64,000 nucleotides of DNA from Halopseudomonas aestusnigri (GCF_002197985.1 NZ_NBYK01000006.1:113106-177105); one strand, 5' to 3'. Positions 21,689 through 32,275 are shown, counted from the first letter of the stretch. Notes: a model not told the origin generated them from the sequence alone. Made by a program: numbers and translations.

Positions 21689-21699
21689 GATGACCTCGC

Positions 21700-22170
21700 T
21701 TAGAGTTCGGCTACCAGCTTGTTCAGCATGTCACCGTGCTTGTCAGCGTCGACAGAAGTTTCCAGAATCTTCTCGGCGCCGGCGACTGCGATGGCAGCAA
21801 TCTCGGCACGCAGAGCGTCTCTGGCCTTGATGCGCTGCTGTTCGATTTCCGCCTGGGCCTGAGCCAGGATCTTCTCACCTTCCTTGCGAGCATCCTCTTT
21901 GGAGGCTTCAACAATCTGGTTGGCGCGCTTGTTAGCTTGCTCAATCAGAGCTGCTGCCTGCTCTTTGGCCTGACGCAGTTCCTGGGCCGACTTTTCTTGA
22001 GTCAGTTCCAGGTCCTTGGCGGCGCGATCAGAGGCTGCAAGGCCGTCTGCGATCTTCTTCTGGCGCTCCTGCAGAGCAGCAATGACCGGAGGCCATACAT
22101 ACTTCATGCAGAACACCACGAAGATGAAGAACGCGATCGCTTGACCGGCTATCGTCAAATTGATGTTCAC
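21700..22170 (-). CDS. atpF: ATP synthase F0 b subunit
   Basis: A 156-residue peripheral-stalk subunit. One N-terminal membrane helix (about residues 5-25, [25 protein letters not shown]) is followed by a long charged, heptad-like helix that dimerises and reaches F1. Standard length for Pseudomonas. It is 65 bases after atpE. Confidence 0.97.
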   Translation of the reverse strand: MNINLTIAGQAIAFFIFVVFCMKYVWPPVIAALQERQKKIADGLAASDRAAKDLELTQEKSAQELRQAKEQAAALIEQANKRANQIVEASKEDARKEGEKILAQAQAEIEQQRIKARDALRAEIAAIAVAGAEKILETSVDADKHGDMLNKLVAEL

Positions 22171-22235
22171 GTCTTCACCTCTTGCCTGTCGTATTCATTA
22201 CCTTCAAGTTGAAGTCGCCGTTGCCGGCGACTGCA

Positions 22236-22490
<255 letters not shown>

Positions 22491-22561
22491 TTAAAGCTCC
22501 CAGTTTTCAGTTAATTGCAAGTTATGGGTTTTCGGGTAGAACTAAATCGTTATCGCCTGAA

Positions 22562-23446
<885 letters not shown>

Positions 23447-23455
23447 TCAGGTCCT

Positions 23456-23854
23456 TTAGCTATGCTGCGTTTTTCCACCCATTACTGCAGGTGTTAGCCA
23501 GTTCGTGACCAGCATGATCGCAAATGTAAGAAACAGTGCCGATTCGTCTATCGGCTTAATACTTTTGAACGCTATCGCAAAGAGGACAGCGCAAAGGATG
23601 AGCTTGCCGGCCTCACCCTTGTAAAAAGAACCCATGATCTGCTTCGCAGCCCGCGCACCGGTGTAACGGAACGCCTTGATCGCGAAATACACATTGGGCA
23701 GGAGGAAGATGAAGCCTCCTGCCAGGGCGGAATACGCCGCCACAGGGCTTTTAATCCAGAAAAGCGCCCCCATCAAAAACACGACGACAGCCTGGAACGC
23801 GAACCACTTGATCAGCGGGGGACGACGAATGGCATTGGTCTTCACAGTCGTCAT
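23456..23854 (-). CDS. atpI: ATP synthase assembly/accessory protein AtpI
   Basis: A 132-residue protein with four predicted membrane helices and the family segment GGFIFLLPNVYFAIKAFRYTGARAAKQIM-SFYKGEAGKL. It heads the operon. AtpI/UncI proteins help c-ring assembly and are not essential. ATG 23854 (MTTVKTNAI) is chosen because it gives the expected N-terminus; an in-frame ATG at 23884 would add ten residues. The promoter at 23923-23951 is compatible with both. Confidence 0.88.
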   Translation of the reverse strand: MTTVKTNAIRRPPLIKWFAFQAVVVFLMGALFWIKSPVAAYSALAGGFIFLLPNVYFAIKAFRYTGARAAKQIMGSFYKGEAGKLILCAVLFAIAFKSIKPIDESALFLTFAIMLVTNWLTPAVMGGKTQHS

Positions 23855-23922
23855 CAGTACTCGGTACCCCTGCGGGTGGTGCATGCGTGAATAAATTGCC
23901 GGGCTGCCCTCAAAGCGCCGTG

Positions 23923-23951
23923 ATTATATGTGTTCGACCCCGCAGAGGCAA
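23923..23951 (-). promoter_or_regulatory. Probable sigma70 promoter of the atp operon
   Basis: On the minus strand TTGCCT (23946-23951) and TATAAT (23923-23928) are separated by exactly 17 bases. Transcription would start near 23915, leaving a leader of about 60 bases before atpI. Confidence 0.65.
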
Positions 23952-24153
23952 CCAAACCGGTCCCGTACTACACGCCGCTAAGGCGCATGCTGCCTGATCT
24001 GCGCGGCACTGCCGGCGCGTTTGGTTATGCGCCGGAGCCAGGCACTACATGTTGTGGTTTGAATCGATTCAGCGACGCGCTGCAGTCATCTTTTGTAATA
24101 ATTGACGACCGCCGCAACGCCAGCAATGACGCTGGCTTTGCGCTCAAAAGAGC
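23952..24153. other. Spacer between atpI promoter and parB
   Basis: No gene is seen. A small hairpin (GCCAGC 24119-24124, GCTGGC 24131-24136) lies just after the parB stop and might slow transcription, but it has no T tract on the parB side. The rest shows no clear site. Confidence 0.4.
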
Positions 24154-25014
24154 TTAGCGGATGTGTTCGAGAATGCCATCGAGCTCGTCAAGCGAGCTGT
24201 AGCTGATCACCAGACGTCCCTTGCCACGGGCACCATGCTGCAGCTTCACATCTGCCCCCAAGCGCTCGCCGAGGTCCTGCTGCAGACGCTCGATATCCGG
24301 GTTGGTGCGCTGTTGTGTCGCATCCCGGCGCGGGCTGAGCCACTGGCGAACCAGCGCTTCGGTCTGACGAACGGTCAACCCCTTGGCCACCACCTGACGG
24401 GCAGCCACCGTTTGCTGCTCGGCCGGCAGACCAAGCAAGGCACGGGCATGGCCCATTTCCAGGTCGCCGCGCTCAAGCATCAGCTTGACGTCTTCGGGCA
24501 GGCTCATCAGGCGCAACAGGTTGGTAATACTCACCCGCGATTTGCCAACCGCGTCAGCGACCTGCTGCTGGGTCAGTTCGAATTCCTGCTGCAGGCGCTG
24601 CAGGGCGATGGCTTCCTCGATCGGGTTGAGGTCTTCGCGCTGGATGTTCTCGATCAGCGCCATGGCGATGGCGGCTTCATCCGGTACTTCGCGGATCACC
24701 GCCGGGATGCTGTCCAGGCCGGCCAGTTGACTCGCGCGCCAGCGACGTTCGCCGGCGATGATCTCGTACCGCCCCTCGCCGATAGGCCGAACGACAATCG
24801 GCTGCATCACGCCCTGGGCGCGAATGGATCCGGCAAGCTCTTCGAGTGCCTGCGGGTCCATGTCACGGCGTGGCTGATACTTGCCACGCTGCACCAGGTC
24901 GACCGGCAGCTCCTTGAGAATCTGATCCTGGCTTTCGCCGTCCGCTGTCGGCGCAACACTGGCACCCAGCAATGCGTCCAGTCCCCGTCCCAAGCCGCGT
25001 TTCTTGCCCGCCAT
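24154..25014 (-). CDS. parB: Chromosome-partitioning protein ParB
   Basis: A 286-residue CTPase that loads at parS, slides along DNA and organises the origin region. Seen are the N-terminal ParA-contact segment (KKRGLGRGLDALLG), the nuclease-like N domain (QYQPRRDMDP pattern, ENIQREDLNPIEEA, GERRWRAS with the CTP-binding Arg patch), the HTH (TQQQVADAVGKSRVSITNLLRL) and a C-terminal dimerisation domain. ATG 25014 is chosen because AAGGAC precedes it and the N-terminus is canonical. It follows parA by 17 bases in one operon. Three intact parS sites are in this window. Confidence 0.96.
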   Translation of the reverse strand: MAGKKRGLGRGLDALLGASVAPTADGESQDQILKELPVDLVQRGKYQPRRDMDPQALEELAGSIRAQGVMQPIVVRPIGEGRYEIIAGERRWRASQLAGLDSIPAVIREVPDEAAIAMALIENIQREDLNPIEEAIALQRLQQEFELTQQQVADAVGKSRVSITNLLRLMSLPEDVKLMLERGDLEMGHARALLGLPAEQQTVAARQVVAKGLTVRQTEALVRQWLSPRRDATQQRTNPDIERLQQDLGERLGADVKLQHGARGKGRLVISYSSLDELDGILEHIR

Positions 25015-25031
25015 GCCTGATGTCCTTGTAG

Positions 25032-25835
25032 TCAATCGTTCAAATCGGTAACGGCAGCCGCCTTGGCTGCCTGCTTGCTGCGGCGTACCACCTCGCCGGC
25101 CAGTGCCAGATAGGCGACGGCGCCACGGGACTGCTTGTCGTAGGCCAGTGCCGGCATGCCGAAACTGGGCGCTTCGGCCAGTCGCACGTTACGCGGAATC
25201 ACAGTCTGATACAGCTTGTCGCCAAAATGCGCACTGAGCTGGGCCGACACATCCAGCGTCAGGCTGTTGCGCGGATCGTACATGGTCCGCAACAGGCCCT
25301 CGATCTGCAGGTTCGGGTTAAGCACCGAGCTGATCCGGCTGATGGTATTGACCAGCGCCGACAATCCTTCCAGCGCGTAGTATTCGCACTGCATCGGAAT
25401 GACCACGCCATCGGCGGCAACCAGTCCGTTGACGGTCAGCATGTTCAGCGATGGCGGGCAGTCGATCAGGATGAAGTCGTAGTGATCGCGGGCGTTGACC
25501 AGCGCATAACGCAGCCGGCTTTCCTTCATCTTGGTGTTGATCAGCTCGACTTCGGCAGCAGTCAGGTCGCCGTTGGCCGGCAGCAGGTCATAGCCACCGT
25601 GCTCCGAACGACAAACCGCATCGGCAAACTCGCATTGACCGGTCAGCAATTCGTAGACCGAGTTATCCAGATTGGCCTTGTCGACACCGCTGCCCATGGT
25701 CGCATTGCCCTGAGGATCAAGATCGATCAGCAGCACCTTGCGTTTGGTCGCAGCCAGCGAGGCGGCGAGATTGATCGTGGTGGTGGTCTTTCCCACACCG
25801 CCCTTCTGGTTGGCAATTGCCAGCACCTTGCCCAC
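25032..25835 (-). CDS. parA: Chromosome-partitioning ATPase ParA (Soj)
   Basis: A 267-residue P-loop ATPase of the deviant Walker type: ANQKGGVGKTTTTINLA with the signature Lys, then LIDLDPQGNATMGSGV and FILIDCPPSL. It drives separation of ParB-bound origins over the nucleoid. GTG 25835 is taken as start because AAGGGGG is six bases upstream and the N-terminus (GKVLAIANQKGG) is the usual one; the frame extends 23 codons into the rsmG end without similarity. It follows rsmG by 17 bases. Confidence 0.96.
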   Translation of the reverse strand: MGKVLAIANQKGGVGKTTTTINLAASLAATKRKVLLIDLDPQGNATMGSGVDKANLDNSVYELLTGQCEFADAVCRSEHGGYDLLPANGDLTAAEVELINTKMKESRLRYALVNARDHYDFILIDCPPSLNMLTVNGLVAADGVVIPMQCEYYALEGLSALVNTISRISSVLNPNLQIEGLLRTMYDPRNSLTLDVSAQLSAHFGDKLYQTVIPRNVRLAEAPSFGMPALAYDKQSRGAVAYLALAGEVVRRSKQAAKAAAVTDLND

Positions 25836-25852
25836 GTTCAGCCCCCTTGATA

Positions 25853-26488
25853 TCAGCCCTGATCCATCCGTCGCAGTATCAACAGATGGCGGCTGCCAAC
25901 GCAACCGGGAACCTGTAATTGTGCACTGCTCTCAAGCTTAAAGTCGACCGGCAACGCAGCCAGCTCTTCGTCGGGGTAAACGCCCTTCATCGCCAGCCAG
26001 CGGGTTTGTTCAGTACCCAGGTGACGGGTCAGCTGGGTAAAGTCGGCCAGCGAGGCAAACGCGCGCGAGGTAATACCATCAAACGGCTGGCCTGGCTCGA
26101 ACGCCTCGACCCGGCTGTTGACCACCTGCAGGTTGCCTAGCCCCAGCTCGTTTTTTACCTGAGTGAGAAACCGGGTCTTCTTGCCATTGCTGTCGAGCAG
26201 GGTGAACTCACGCTCGGGAAACATGATGGCCAGCATCACCCCGGGCATACCGCCACCACTGCCAACATCCAGCCAGCGCTGACCCTCGATGAACGGCACG
26301 ATGCTCAGGCTGTCGAGCAAATGGCGGCTGACCATTTCGTTCGGATCACGCACGGCGGTCAGGTTGTACGCCTTGTTCCACTTGTTCAGCAGGGCCATGT
26401 AGCCCAGCAGGCTTTGCTGTTGCTGCTCGCTCAGGGCGACACCCAACTGCCTGGCGCCCTGCGCCAGTTCTACTGCATGTTGACTCAT
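25853..26488 (-). CDS. rsmG: 16S rRNA (guanine527-N7)-methyltransferase RsmG
   Basis: A 211-residue SAM-dependent enzyme (formerly GidB). Motifs are [33 protein letters not shown] (SAM site), [12 protein letters not shown] and TSRAFASL. It begins five bases after mnmG, so the two are one transcription unit, as in most proteobacteria. Confidence 0.96.
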   Translation of the reverse strand: MSQHAVELAQGARQLGVALSEQQQQSLLGYMALLNKWNKAYNLTAVRDPNEMVSRHLLDSLSIVPFIEGQRWLDVGSGGGMPGVMLAIMFPEREFTLLDSNGKKTRFLTQVKNELGLGNLQVVNSRVEAFEPGQPFDGITSRAFASLADFTQLTRHLGTEQTRWLAMKGVYPDEELAALPVDFKLESSAQLQVPGCVGSRHLLILRRMDQG

Positions 26489-26493
26489 TGCGC

Positions 26494-28392
26494 TTACGCC
26501 TCCCGGGCCAGCGAGCTATCGCCGAGGGCGTTGCGTTTTTTCAGATGGATCAGCAGCAGACTGACCGCGGCCGGCGTTACGCCGGGGATACGTGAGGCCT
26601 GCCCCAGGGTCTGCGGGCGCACATCGGCCAGCTTGGCGCGAATTTCATTCGACAGCCCGTTCAGGCTGGCGTAATCCAGGTCTTGCGGCAGGCGAGTCTG
26701 CTCATGCTGACGCAGGCGCTCGATTTCTTCCTGCTGACGCTCGATATACCCGGCGTACTTGGCCTGAATCTCGACCTGCTCGGCGGCATCGACCGGAATA
26801 TCAGTGGCACCGGTCAGTTCGACCAGTGCGGTGTAATCCACTTCCGGGCGGCGCAGCAGATCCAGCAGGCTGTATTCGTGGGTCAGCGGCGTACCGTACT
26901 GCGCACTATAGGCCTTGCCCTGCTCGCTGTTCGGCTGCATCCAGGTGCTGCGCAGACGCTGGGTTTCCTGTTCGATGGCTTCACGCTTGGCGTTGAAGAC
27001 CGCCCAGCGCTCATCATCGACCAGACCCAGCTCGCGGCCCTTTTCGGTCAGGCGCAGGTCGGCGTTATCTTCACGCAGTACCAGACGGTACTCGGCACGG
27101 GAAGTAAACATGCGGTACGGCTCGCGGGTGCCCATGGTGATCAGGTCATCGACCAGCACGCCGATGTAAGCCTCGTCACGGCGCGGGCACCAGGCGTCGC
27201 GCTCCTGTGCACGCAGTGCGGCGTTGAGACCTGCCAGCAAACCCTGAGCACCGGCTTCTTCGTAACCGGTGGTGCCGTTGATCTGACCGGCGAAGAACAG
27301 ACCGTCGATGACCTTGGTTTCCAGCGAGTACTTCAGGTCCTGCGGATTGAAGTAATCGTACTCGATGGCGTAACCGGGGCGCAGGATGTGCGCGTTCTCC
27401 ATACCCTTGATCGAACGGACAATCTGCAGCTGCACATCAAACGGCAACGAGGTCGAGATGCCGTTCGGATACAGCTCGTGGGTAGTCAGGCCTTCCGGCT
27501 CGATGAATACCTGGTGCTGATCCTTGTCGGCAAAGCGATGGATCTTGTCTTCGATCGACGGGCAGTAACGCGGGCCAATGCCTTCGATGACCCCGGTGTA
27601 CATCGGCGAGCGATCCAGGTTCTCGCGGATGATGTCGTGGGTGCGCTCGTTGGTATGGGTAATCCAGCAGTTGACCTGCTCCGGATGCATTGCTGCATTG
27701 CCCATGAACGACATGACCGGAATCGGCGTATCACCTGGCTGTGGCGTCATCTGGCTGAAATCGACACTGCGACCGTCGATGCGCGGCGGGGTGCCGGTTT
27801 TCAGCCGATCCACCCGCAGCGGCAGTTCACGCAGGCGCTGCGCGAGTGCGATGGCGGGCGGATCGCCCGCGCGACCGCCGGAGTAGTTGTCCAGACCGAT
27901 GTGAATCAGGCCACCGAGGAAGGTGCCGGTGGTCAGCACCACGTTGTCAGCCAGAAAACGCAGACCCATCTGGGTAACCACGCCACGAACCTGCTGGTTT
28001 TCGACAATAAGGTCATCGCAGGCCTGCTGGAAGATCCACAGGTTTTCCTGATTCTCCAGGGTATGACGGATGGCTGCCTTGTACAGCACTCGGTCAGCCT
28101 GGGCACGGGTGGCACGCACGGCTGGGCCTTTGCGGCTGTTCAGAACACGAAACTGGATACCGGCCTTGTCGGTAGCCAGTGCCATCGCACCACCCAGCGC
28201 ATCGATCTCCTTGACCAGATGGCTCTTGCCGATCCCGCCAATCGCCGGGTTGCAGCTCATCTGACCGAGGGTTTCGACGTTATGGCTGAGCAGCAGGGTT
28301 TTCACCCCCATACGGGCAGCAGCGAGTGCAGCTTCGGTACCGGCATGGCCACCGCCTACCACTATGACGTCAAAACGGCTGGGGAAATCCAC
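26494..28392 (-). CDS. mnmG: tRNA uridine-5-carboxymethylaminomethyl modification enzyme MnmG
   Basis: A 632-residue FAD protein that, with MnmE, modifies U34 of several tRNAs. FAD-binding motif [17 protein letters not shown] lies near the N-terminus, with the GidA signatures [25 protein letters not shown] and [16 protein letters not shown], and the C-terminal helical MnmE-contact domain. Full length. Its partner mnmE lies 5.3 kb away on the same strand, beyond the cytosine cluster. Its own promoter and an origin-like region lie upstream. Confidence 0.97.
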   Translation of the reverse strand: MDFPSRFDVIVVGGGHAGTEAALAAARMGVKTLLLSHNVETLGQMSCNPAIGGIGKSHLVKEIDALGGAMALATDKAGIQFRVLNSRKGPAVRATRAQADRVLYKAAIRHTLENQENLWIFQQACDDLIVENQQVRGVVTQMGLRFLADNVVLTTGTFLGGLIHIGLDNYSGGRAGDPPAIALAQRLRELPLRVDRLKTGTPPRIDGRSVDFSQMTPQPGDTPIPVMSFMGNAAMHPEQVNCWITHTNERTHDIIRENLDRSPMYTGVIEGIGPRYCPSIEDKIHRFADKDQHQVFIEPEGLTTHELYPNGISTSLPFDVQLQIVRSIKGMENAHILRPGYAIEYDYFNPQDLKYSLETKVIDGLFFAGQINGTTGYEEAGAQGLLAGLNAALRAQERDAWCPRRDEAYIGVLVDDLITMGTREPYRMFTSRAEYRLVLREDNADLRLTEKGRELGLVDDERWAVFNAKREAIEQETQRLRSTWMQPNSEQGKAYSAQYGTPLTHEYSLLDLLRRPEVDYTALVELTGATDIPVDAAEQVEIQAKYAGYIERQQEEIERLRQHEQTRLPQDLDYASLNGLSNEIRAKLADVRPQTLGQASRIPGVTPAAVSLLLIHLKKRNALGDSSLAREA

Positions 28393-28441
28393 CTGTCACC
28401 TCGATTGTCAGGCCTGTGCCTGACGCGGAAAAAAGGGGCTG

Positions 28442-28470
28442 ATTATAGGCCCAAGGGGAAAAAATTGCAG
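28442..28470 (-). promoter_or_regulatory. Probable sigma70 promoter of mnmG-rsmG-parAB
   Basis: On the minus strand CTGCAA (28465-28470) and TATAAT (28442-28447) are 17 bases apart. The -10 box is perfect and the -35 box is weak. Transcription would begin near 28435, about 40 bases before the mnmG ATG. Confidence 0.55.
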
Positions 28471-28504
28471 CTTTGGCTGAACACTTTTTGTACAACGGGC
28501 CGAG

Positions 28505-28782
28505 TGTGGAAAAACGTCCAGATAGATATAGATAAGAAAAGAAAGATTTATATAAACCTTGAATTAGTTAATGTATATACGTAGCCACTTTTCTGTGAAT
28601 AACTCATATAAATCCTTATAGATCAGAATCTTGCACAACTCAAAAGGTTGTGTGAAAGCGGTCGTTGGATGGGGGTGCAAGCGGTGCGTTGCCTGTGGGT
28701 AACTGAGGTGTTTATCCACAGGGGGATTTCACCTCAGGCTGTCCCCAGGGTTATCGACCGGGTTGGGGCCGGGTTTTCCACA
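28505..28782 (+). other. Second origin-like module with DnaA-box-type sites (mnmG side)
   Basis: This gene-free spacer holds an AT-rich stretch (28521-28620) followed by DnaA-box-like 9-mers: TGTGAATAA (28594-28602), TGTGGGTAA (28694-28702), TTATCCACA (28712-28720, perfect) and TTTTCCACA (28774-28782). TGTGGAAAA at 28505-28513 is a further candidate. Boxes two and three form an inverted repeat (28692-28702 with 28712-28722). The four main boxes have the same spacing as four boxes in oriC upstream of dnaA. It is probably a paralogous origin, comparable to the second autonomously replicating region reported for pseudomonads. Whether it fires is unknown. Confidence 0.7.
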
Positions 28783-28922
28783 GACCTTATACGCCGTTTT
28801 TTCACTTTTACCGCGCTGTTCGGGTGCATGCTTATCGCTATGCTGTGCAGATTGCACATGCATTTGCGCATCGATGCTCGCTCTTCACCGGGAAATCCAT
28901 GGACTGGCACAGCGGTTGCTAA

Positions 28923-28934
28923 ATCACCGGTGAT
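28923..28934. promoter_or_regulatory. 12-bp perfect palindrome upstream of codB
   Basis: ATCACCGGTGAT is a perfect palindrome 52 bases before the codB start. It could be an operator for the PucR-type regulator encoded in the same cluster. No binding evidence exists in the sequence beyond symmetry and place. Confidence 0.4.
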
Positions 28935-28936
28935 GT

Positions 28937-28965
28937 ACGTCTGCATGCACGCAGACGTCCTTTTT
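28937..28965 (+). terminator. Terminator-like hairpin in the codB leader
   Basis: ACGTCTGC (28937-28944) pairs with GCAGACGT (28951-28958) around a six-base loop, followed by CC and five Ts (28961-28965). It ends 21 bases before the codB ATG, on the coding strand, so it could act as an attenuator for the cod cluster or simply end an upstream transcript. Confidence 0.55.
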
Positions 28966-28986
28966 CAGCAAAGCGGAGATACCAGG

Positions 28987-30270
28987 ATGAACCAGTCAGA
29001 GCGCACCACGGACCCCGATTACCCGTTGAGTCCGGTACCGGAAACCGCCCGCAAGAGCATGTGGTCGATGAGTTTTGTGCTGCTGGGCTTTACCTTCTTC
29101 AGTGCCACCATGTGGGCAGGTGGCAGTGTTGGCGCTGCCTTTGATTTTTCTACGACTCTGTGGGTTCTGTTAATTGGCAACCTGCTGCTCGGCGCCTATG
29201 CAGCCATTCTGGGCTATATTGCCGCGCGCTCGGGGCTGAATACGGCGTTGATGAGCCGCTACGCCTTCGGTGAGATCGGCAGCAAGCTGTCCGACTTCAT
29301 TCTCGGCTTTACCCAGATCGGCTGGTACGCCTGGGGTACGGCAACCATGGCGCTGTTGTTGGTGAAAATGACCGGCCTGCCCGATAGCCTGACGCTGCCG
29401 CTGATGGTGGTGTTCGGGTTCGGTTTTTGTATCAGTGCCTTCGTTGGCTACCGAGGTCTGGATCTGCTGTCACGCTTTGCCGTACCTGCGATGCTGATTC
29501 TGATCGCGGTGAGCCTCGGGATCGCCACCAAAGACGCCGGTGGCCTGTCCGGTCTGAGCGCCATCGCACCCAGTGCGGAGCTCAGTGTGGCTGCAGCCAT
29601 CACCATGGTGTTCGGGACCTTTGTCAGTGGCGGTACCCAGGCCACCAACTGGACCCGTTTTGCCAAGTCCGGCAAGGCAGCCGTCATCGCGACCCTGGCG
29701 GCGTTCTTTATCGGTAACGGGCTGATGACGCTGGTGGGCGCCTTCGGCGCGCTGGTCTATCAACAGGCCGACATCGTCGACATTCTGGTGGCACAAGGGC
29801 TGGCGACGCTGGGCGTGCTGATGCTGTTCCTCAATCTCTGGACCACCCAGGACAACACCGTCTACAACTTTGCCGTGGCCGGCTGCAACCTGCTGCGCAC
29901 CGAGCGTCGCCGGACCATCACCGTGATCGGCGCGGCAATTGGCACGCTGCTGGCGGTACTGGGTATGTATGAGTGGCTGATCCCGTTCCTGATTCTGCTC
30001 GGCACCTTTATCCCGCCGGTCGGTGGCGTGATCATGGCCAACTATTTTGTGACCTGGCGCGGCCGCTACGCTGATCTGGGTTCCACTGCCCTGCCCGCGT
30101 TCAATGTGATCGGTCTGATAGCCTACGCACTGGGTTCGCTGGTGGCCTATACCTCCAACTGGATTGCGCCGGTGGTTGGCGTACTGGTCGCTGCCGCGTC
30201 CTACGCCTTGTTGGCCCTGCTGGTCAGTGCGGTCAAGGAGCGCCGCGCGGCGCTGATGAGCAACCTGTGA
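28987..30270 (+). CDS. codB: Cytosine permease CodB (NCS1 family)
   Basis: A 427-residue inner-membrane transporter with about 12 hydrophobic helices. NCS1 features include the opening PDYPLSPVPETARKSMWSM, TFVSGGTQATNWTRFAKSG and LNLWTTQDNTVYNFAVA, close to the CodB pattern. It brings cytosine into the cell for the deaminase encoded two genes later. ATG 28987 is used because GGAG lies about eight bases upstream and the protein begins normally; the frame runs far upstream through the origin-like spacer. It overlaps the regulator gene by four bases. Confidence 0.9.
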   Translation: MNQSERTTDPDYPLSPVPETARKSMWSMSFVLLGFTFFSATMWAGGSVGAAFDFSTTLWVLLIGNLLLGAYAAILGYIAARSGLNTALMSRYAFGEIGSKLSDFILGFTQIGWYAWGTATMALLLVKMTGLPDSLTLPLMVVFGFGFCISAFVGYRGLDLLSRFAVPAMLILIAVSLGIATKDAGGLSGLSAIAPSAELSVAAAITMVFGTFVSGGTQATNWTRFAKSGKAAVIATLAAFFIGNGLMTLVGAFGALVYQQADIVDILVAQGLATLGVLMLFLNLWTTQDNTVYNFAVAGCNLLRTERRRTITVIGAAIGTLLAVLGMYEWLIPFLILLGTFIPPVGGVIMANYFVTWRGRYADLGSTALPAFNVIGLIAYALGSLVAYTSNWIAPVVGVLVAAASYALLALLVSAVKERRAALMSNL

Positions 30271-31022
30271 GTCCATTGCTGCGCACCGAGGATGTCCCGT
30301 TGTTACCCGGGCTTGGGGCTATTCGTCTGCGTGCCGGTCACGCCGGTGCGCAGCGTGTTGTCCGCTGGCCGTATGTCGCGGAAAACCGTTCCTTTACGCC
30401 GTGGATCAAGGGTGGAGAGCTGGTGTTCATCACCGGCATTGGTCGCCACCACAGCGTCGATAACCTGTTTGAGCTGCTTTACGAGGGGGTGGCGGCCAAG
30501 GTTGCCGGCCTGGTGATTCTGACCGGTGATGCCTACATCGGTCGCTTGCCTGCGGCCCTTCTGAAGTTGGCAGATCAGCAGCAGTTGCCATTGCTTGAGC
30601 AGCCGTATTCGCTGCCGATGGTGACGGTGACCGAGGTCATCGGACGGGCCATTGTGCAACGTGAACAGCTGGCCTGGCGGGATGCTGAAAGCCGAGCGGG
30701 CAGTTTGCTGGAGAAGCTGCAGCTACGCATTGGCGATGCGGGCGCGCGCGCCGACTTCGTCGCCCCCTGGTTTGCCGAACATCAGACCTTGCTACAGCAC
30801 CTGGCGCCGACTATCGATGCCTGGCTGCGACATGGCGGCAATATCAGCGCGGCGGCCGCTGCACTGGGCAGCCATCGCAACTCGGTGCGCAACCGCCTCG
30901 ATCGTCTGTTCCGTGAGACCGGGCTGGACCCGGCCAAGCCGACAGACATCTACAACCTGATTCTGGCTCATCTGCTGATGCACGAGCCCACTATGACACC
31001 CGAATGTGGAGATACCCCATGA
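30267..31022 (+). CDS. PucR-type transcriptional regulator of the cytosine cluster
   Basis: A 251-residue protein. Residues 1-120 match a PucR N-terminal ligand domain (RTEDVPLLPGLGAIRLRAG, ENRSFTPWIKGGELVFITG). The C-terminal 60 residues are a PucR-type helix-turn-helix (HGGNISAAAAALGSHRNSVRNRLDRL). The long middle domain of larger family members is missing. GTG 30267 overlaps the codB stop (GTGA), and the stop overlaps codA (ATGA), so all three are translationally coupled. PucR proteins often sense purine or pyrimidine breakdown compounds, so control of codBA by cytosine or a product is a fair inference. Confidence 0.85.
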   Translation: MSPLLRTEDVPLLPGLGAIRLRAGHAGAQRVVRWPYVAENRSFTPWIKGGELVFITGIGRHHSVDNLFELLYEGVAAKVAGLVILTGDAYIGRLPAALLKLADQQQLPLLEQPYSLPMVTVTEVIGRAIVQREQLAWRDAESRAGSLLEKLQLRIGDAGARADFVAPWFAEHQTLLQHLAPTIDAWLRHGGNISAAAAALGSHRNSVRNRLDRLFRETGLDPAKPTDIYNLILAHLLMHEPTMTPECGDTP

Positions 31023-32275
31023 CCCAGACCCTGTCTGCCATCGTTAATGCTCGCCTGCCTGGTGAAACCGGCCTGTATCGGGTCGAGATCAGCGCAGGGC
31101 GGTTCAGCCGGATCGAGCCCCAGAGCGCGGATGTGGTCGCTGCCGCCGATGAACTCGATGCCGGCGGCAACCTGCTGCTGCCGCCCTTTGTCGAGCCGCA
31201 CATTCACCTGGATGCTGCGCTCACCGCCGGCCAGCCGCGCTGGAACCAGAGCGGTACCCTGTTCGAAGGTATCGAGTGCTGGGGCGAGCGCAAGGCGATG
31301 CTCAGCCGCGACGACGTCATCAGCCGTGCCGAGCAGACGCTGAAGCTGTTTGCCGCCCACGGCATTCAGTACGTGCGTACCCACGTTGATGTCACCGATC
31401 CGCAGCTGACCGCGCTGCGGGCGATGGTTGAAGTACGTGACCGAGTGCGGGAACTTGTTGATCTGCAGATTGTTGCCTTCCCGCAGGAGGGCATTCTGTC
31501 CTTCCCGGGCGGTAAGGAGCTAATGAGTGACGCGGTGACGGTGGGTGCCGATGTGATTGGCGGTATCCCGCATTTTGAGTTCACTCGCGATTACGGCGTG
31601 GAGTCGGTCAAGCTGCTGATGGATCTGGCCGAAGCCAATGATTGCCTGGTGGACGTGCACTGCGACGAGATTGACGATCCGCAGTCGCGCTTCCTCGAAG
31701 TGCTCGCCGCCGAGGCCCTGAGTCGCGATTACGGCAGCCGGGTTACCGCCAGCCACACCTGTGCCATGCACTCCTACGAAGACGCCTACTGCAGCCGGCT
31801 GTTCCGCCTGCTCGGCAAGTCGGGCCTGCGCTTTGTCGCGCTGCCGACCGAGAACCTGCACCTGCAGGGCCGATTTGATGGGTATCCAAAACGCCGTGGC
31901 ATCACCCGGGTGCCCGAATTGCTGGATGCCGGTCTCAAGGTCTGTTTTGGTCAGGATTCGATCCGTGACCCCTGGTATCCGATGGGCAACGGTAATCTGC
32001 TGCGCACGCTGGATGTCGGCCTGCATGCCTGCCACATGCTGGGTATGGAGCGGATAGAAACCGCGCTGGAAATCGTTACCGATAACGGCGCTGCGGCGCT
32101 CAATCTTGCCGAGTACGGCATCGCGGTCGGCAACCCCGCACGCTGCATGGTGCTCAACGGCACAACGCCGTATGAGGTACTGCTGAATCAGAGCCCGGTT
32201 CTTGCATCGGTGCGCGATGGTCGCTGCCTGGTGCAGCGTGCCGCTCCGGTCCACGAGGTGGCTGGCTGGAGCTGA
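31019..32275 (+). CDS. codA: Cytosine deaminase CodA
   Basis: A 418-residue amidohydrolase converting cytosine to uracil and ammonia. The metal and catalytic residues fall at the numbering I recall for the E. coli enzyme: His61 and His63 (PHIHLD), His214 and Glu217 (HCDEIDD), Asp313 (GQDSIRDPWYPMGNGN). HTCAMHSY holds the further conserved His. Start ATG 31019 overlaps the regulator's stop by four bases. With CodB it forms a cytosine uptake and deamination route feeding pyrimidine salvage. Confidence 0.94.
   Translation: MTQTLSAIVNARLPGETGLYRVEISAGRFSRIEPQSADVVAAADELDAGGNLLLPPFVEPHIHLDAALTAGQPRWNQSGTLFEGIECWGERKAMLSRDDVISRAEQTLKLFAAHGIQYVRTHVDVTDPQLTALRAMVEVRDRVRELVDLQIVAFPQEGILSFPGGKELMSDAVTVGADVIGGIPHFEFTRDYGVESVKLLMDLAEANDCLVDVHCDEIDDPQSRFLEVLAAEALSRDYGSRVTASHTCAMHSYEDAYCSRLFRLLGKSGLRFVALPTENLHLQGRFDGYPKRRGITRVPELLDAGLKVCFGQDSIRDPWYPMGNGNLLRTLDVGLHACHMLGMERIETALEIVTDNGAAALNLAEYGIAVGNPARCMVLNGTTPYEVLLNQSPVLASVRDGRCLVQRAAPVHEVAGWS

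Noticed and set aside
26683-28584. Long plus-strand open frame (633 codons) opposite mnmG
   Set aside because: It mirrors mnmG in a GC-rich third-position pattern, has no family similarity and no ribosome site. mnmG is unmistakable.
28790-28960. Known riboswitch (TPP, purine, preQ1) before codB
   Set aside because: No conserved core of these classes could be found; only the palindrome and the hairpin are supported.
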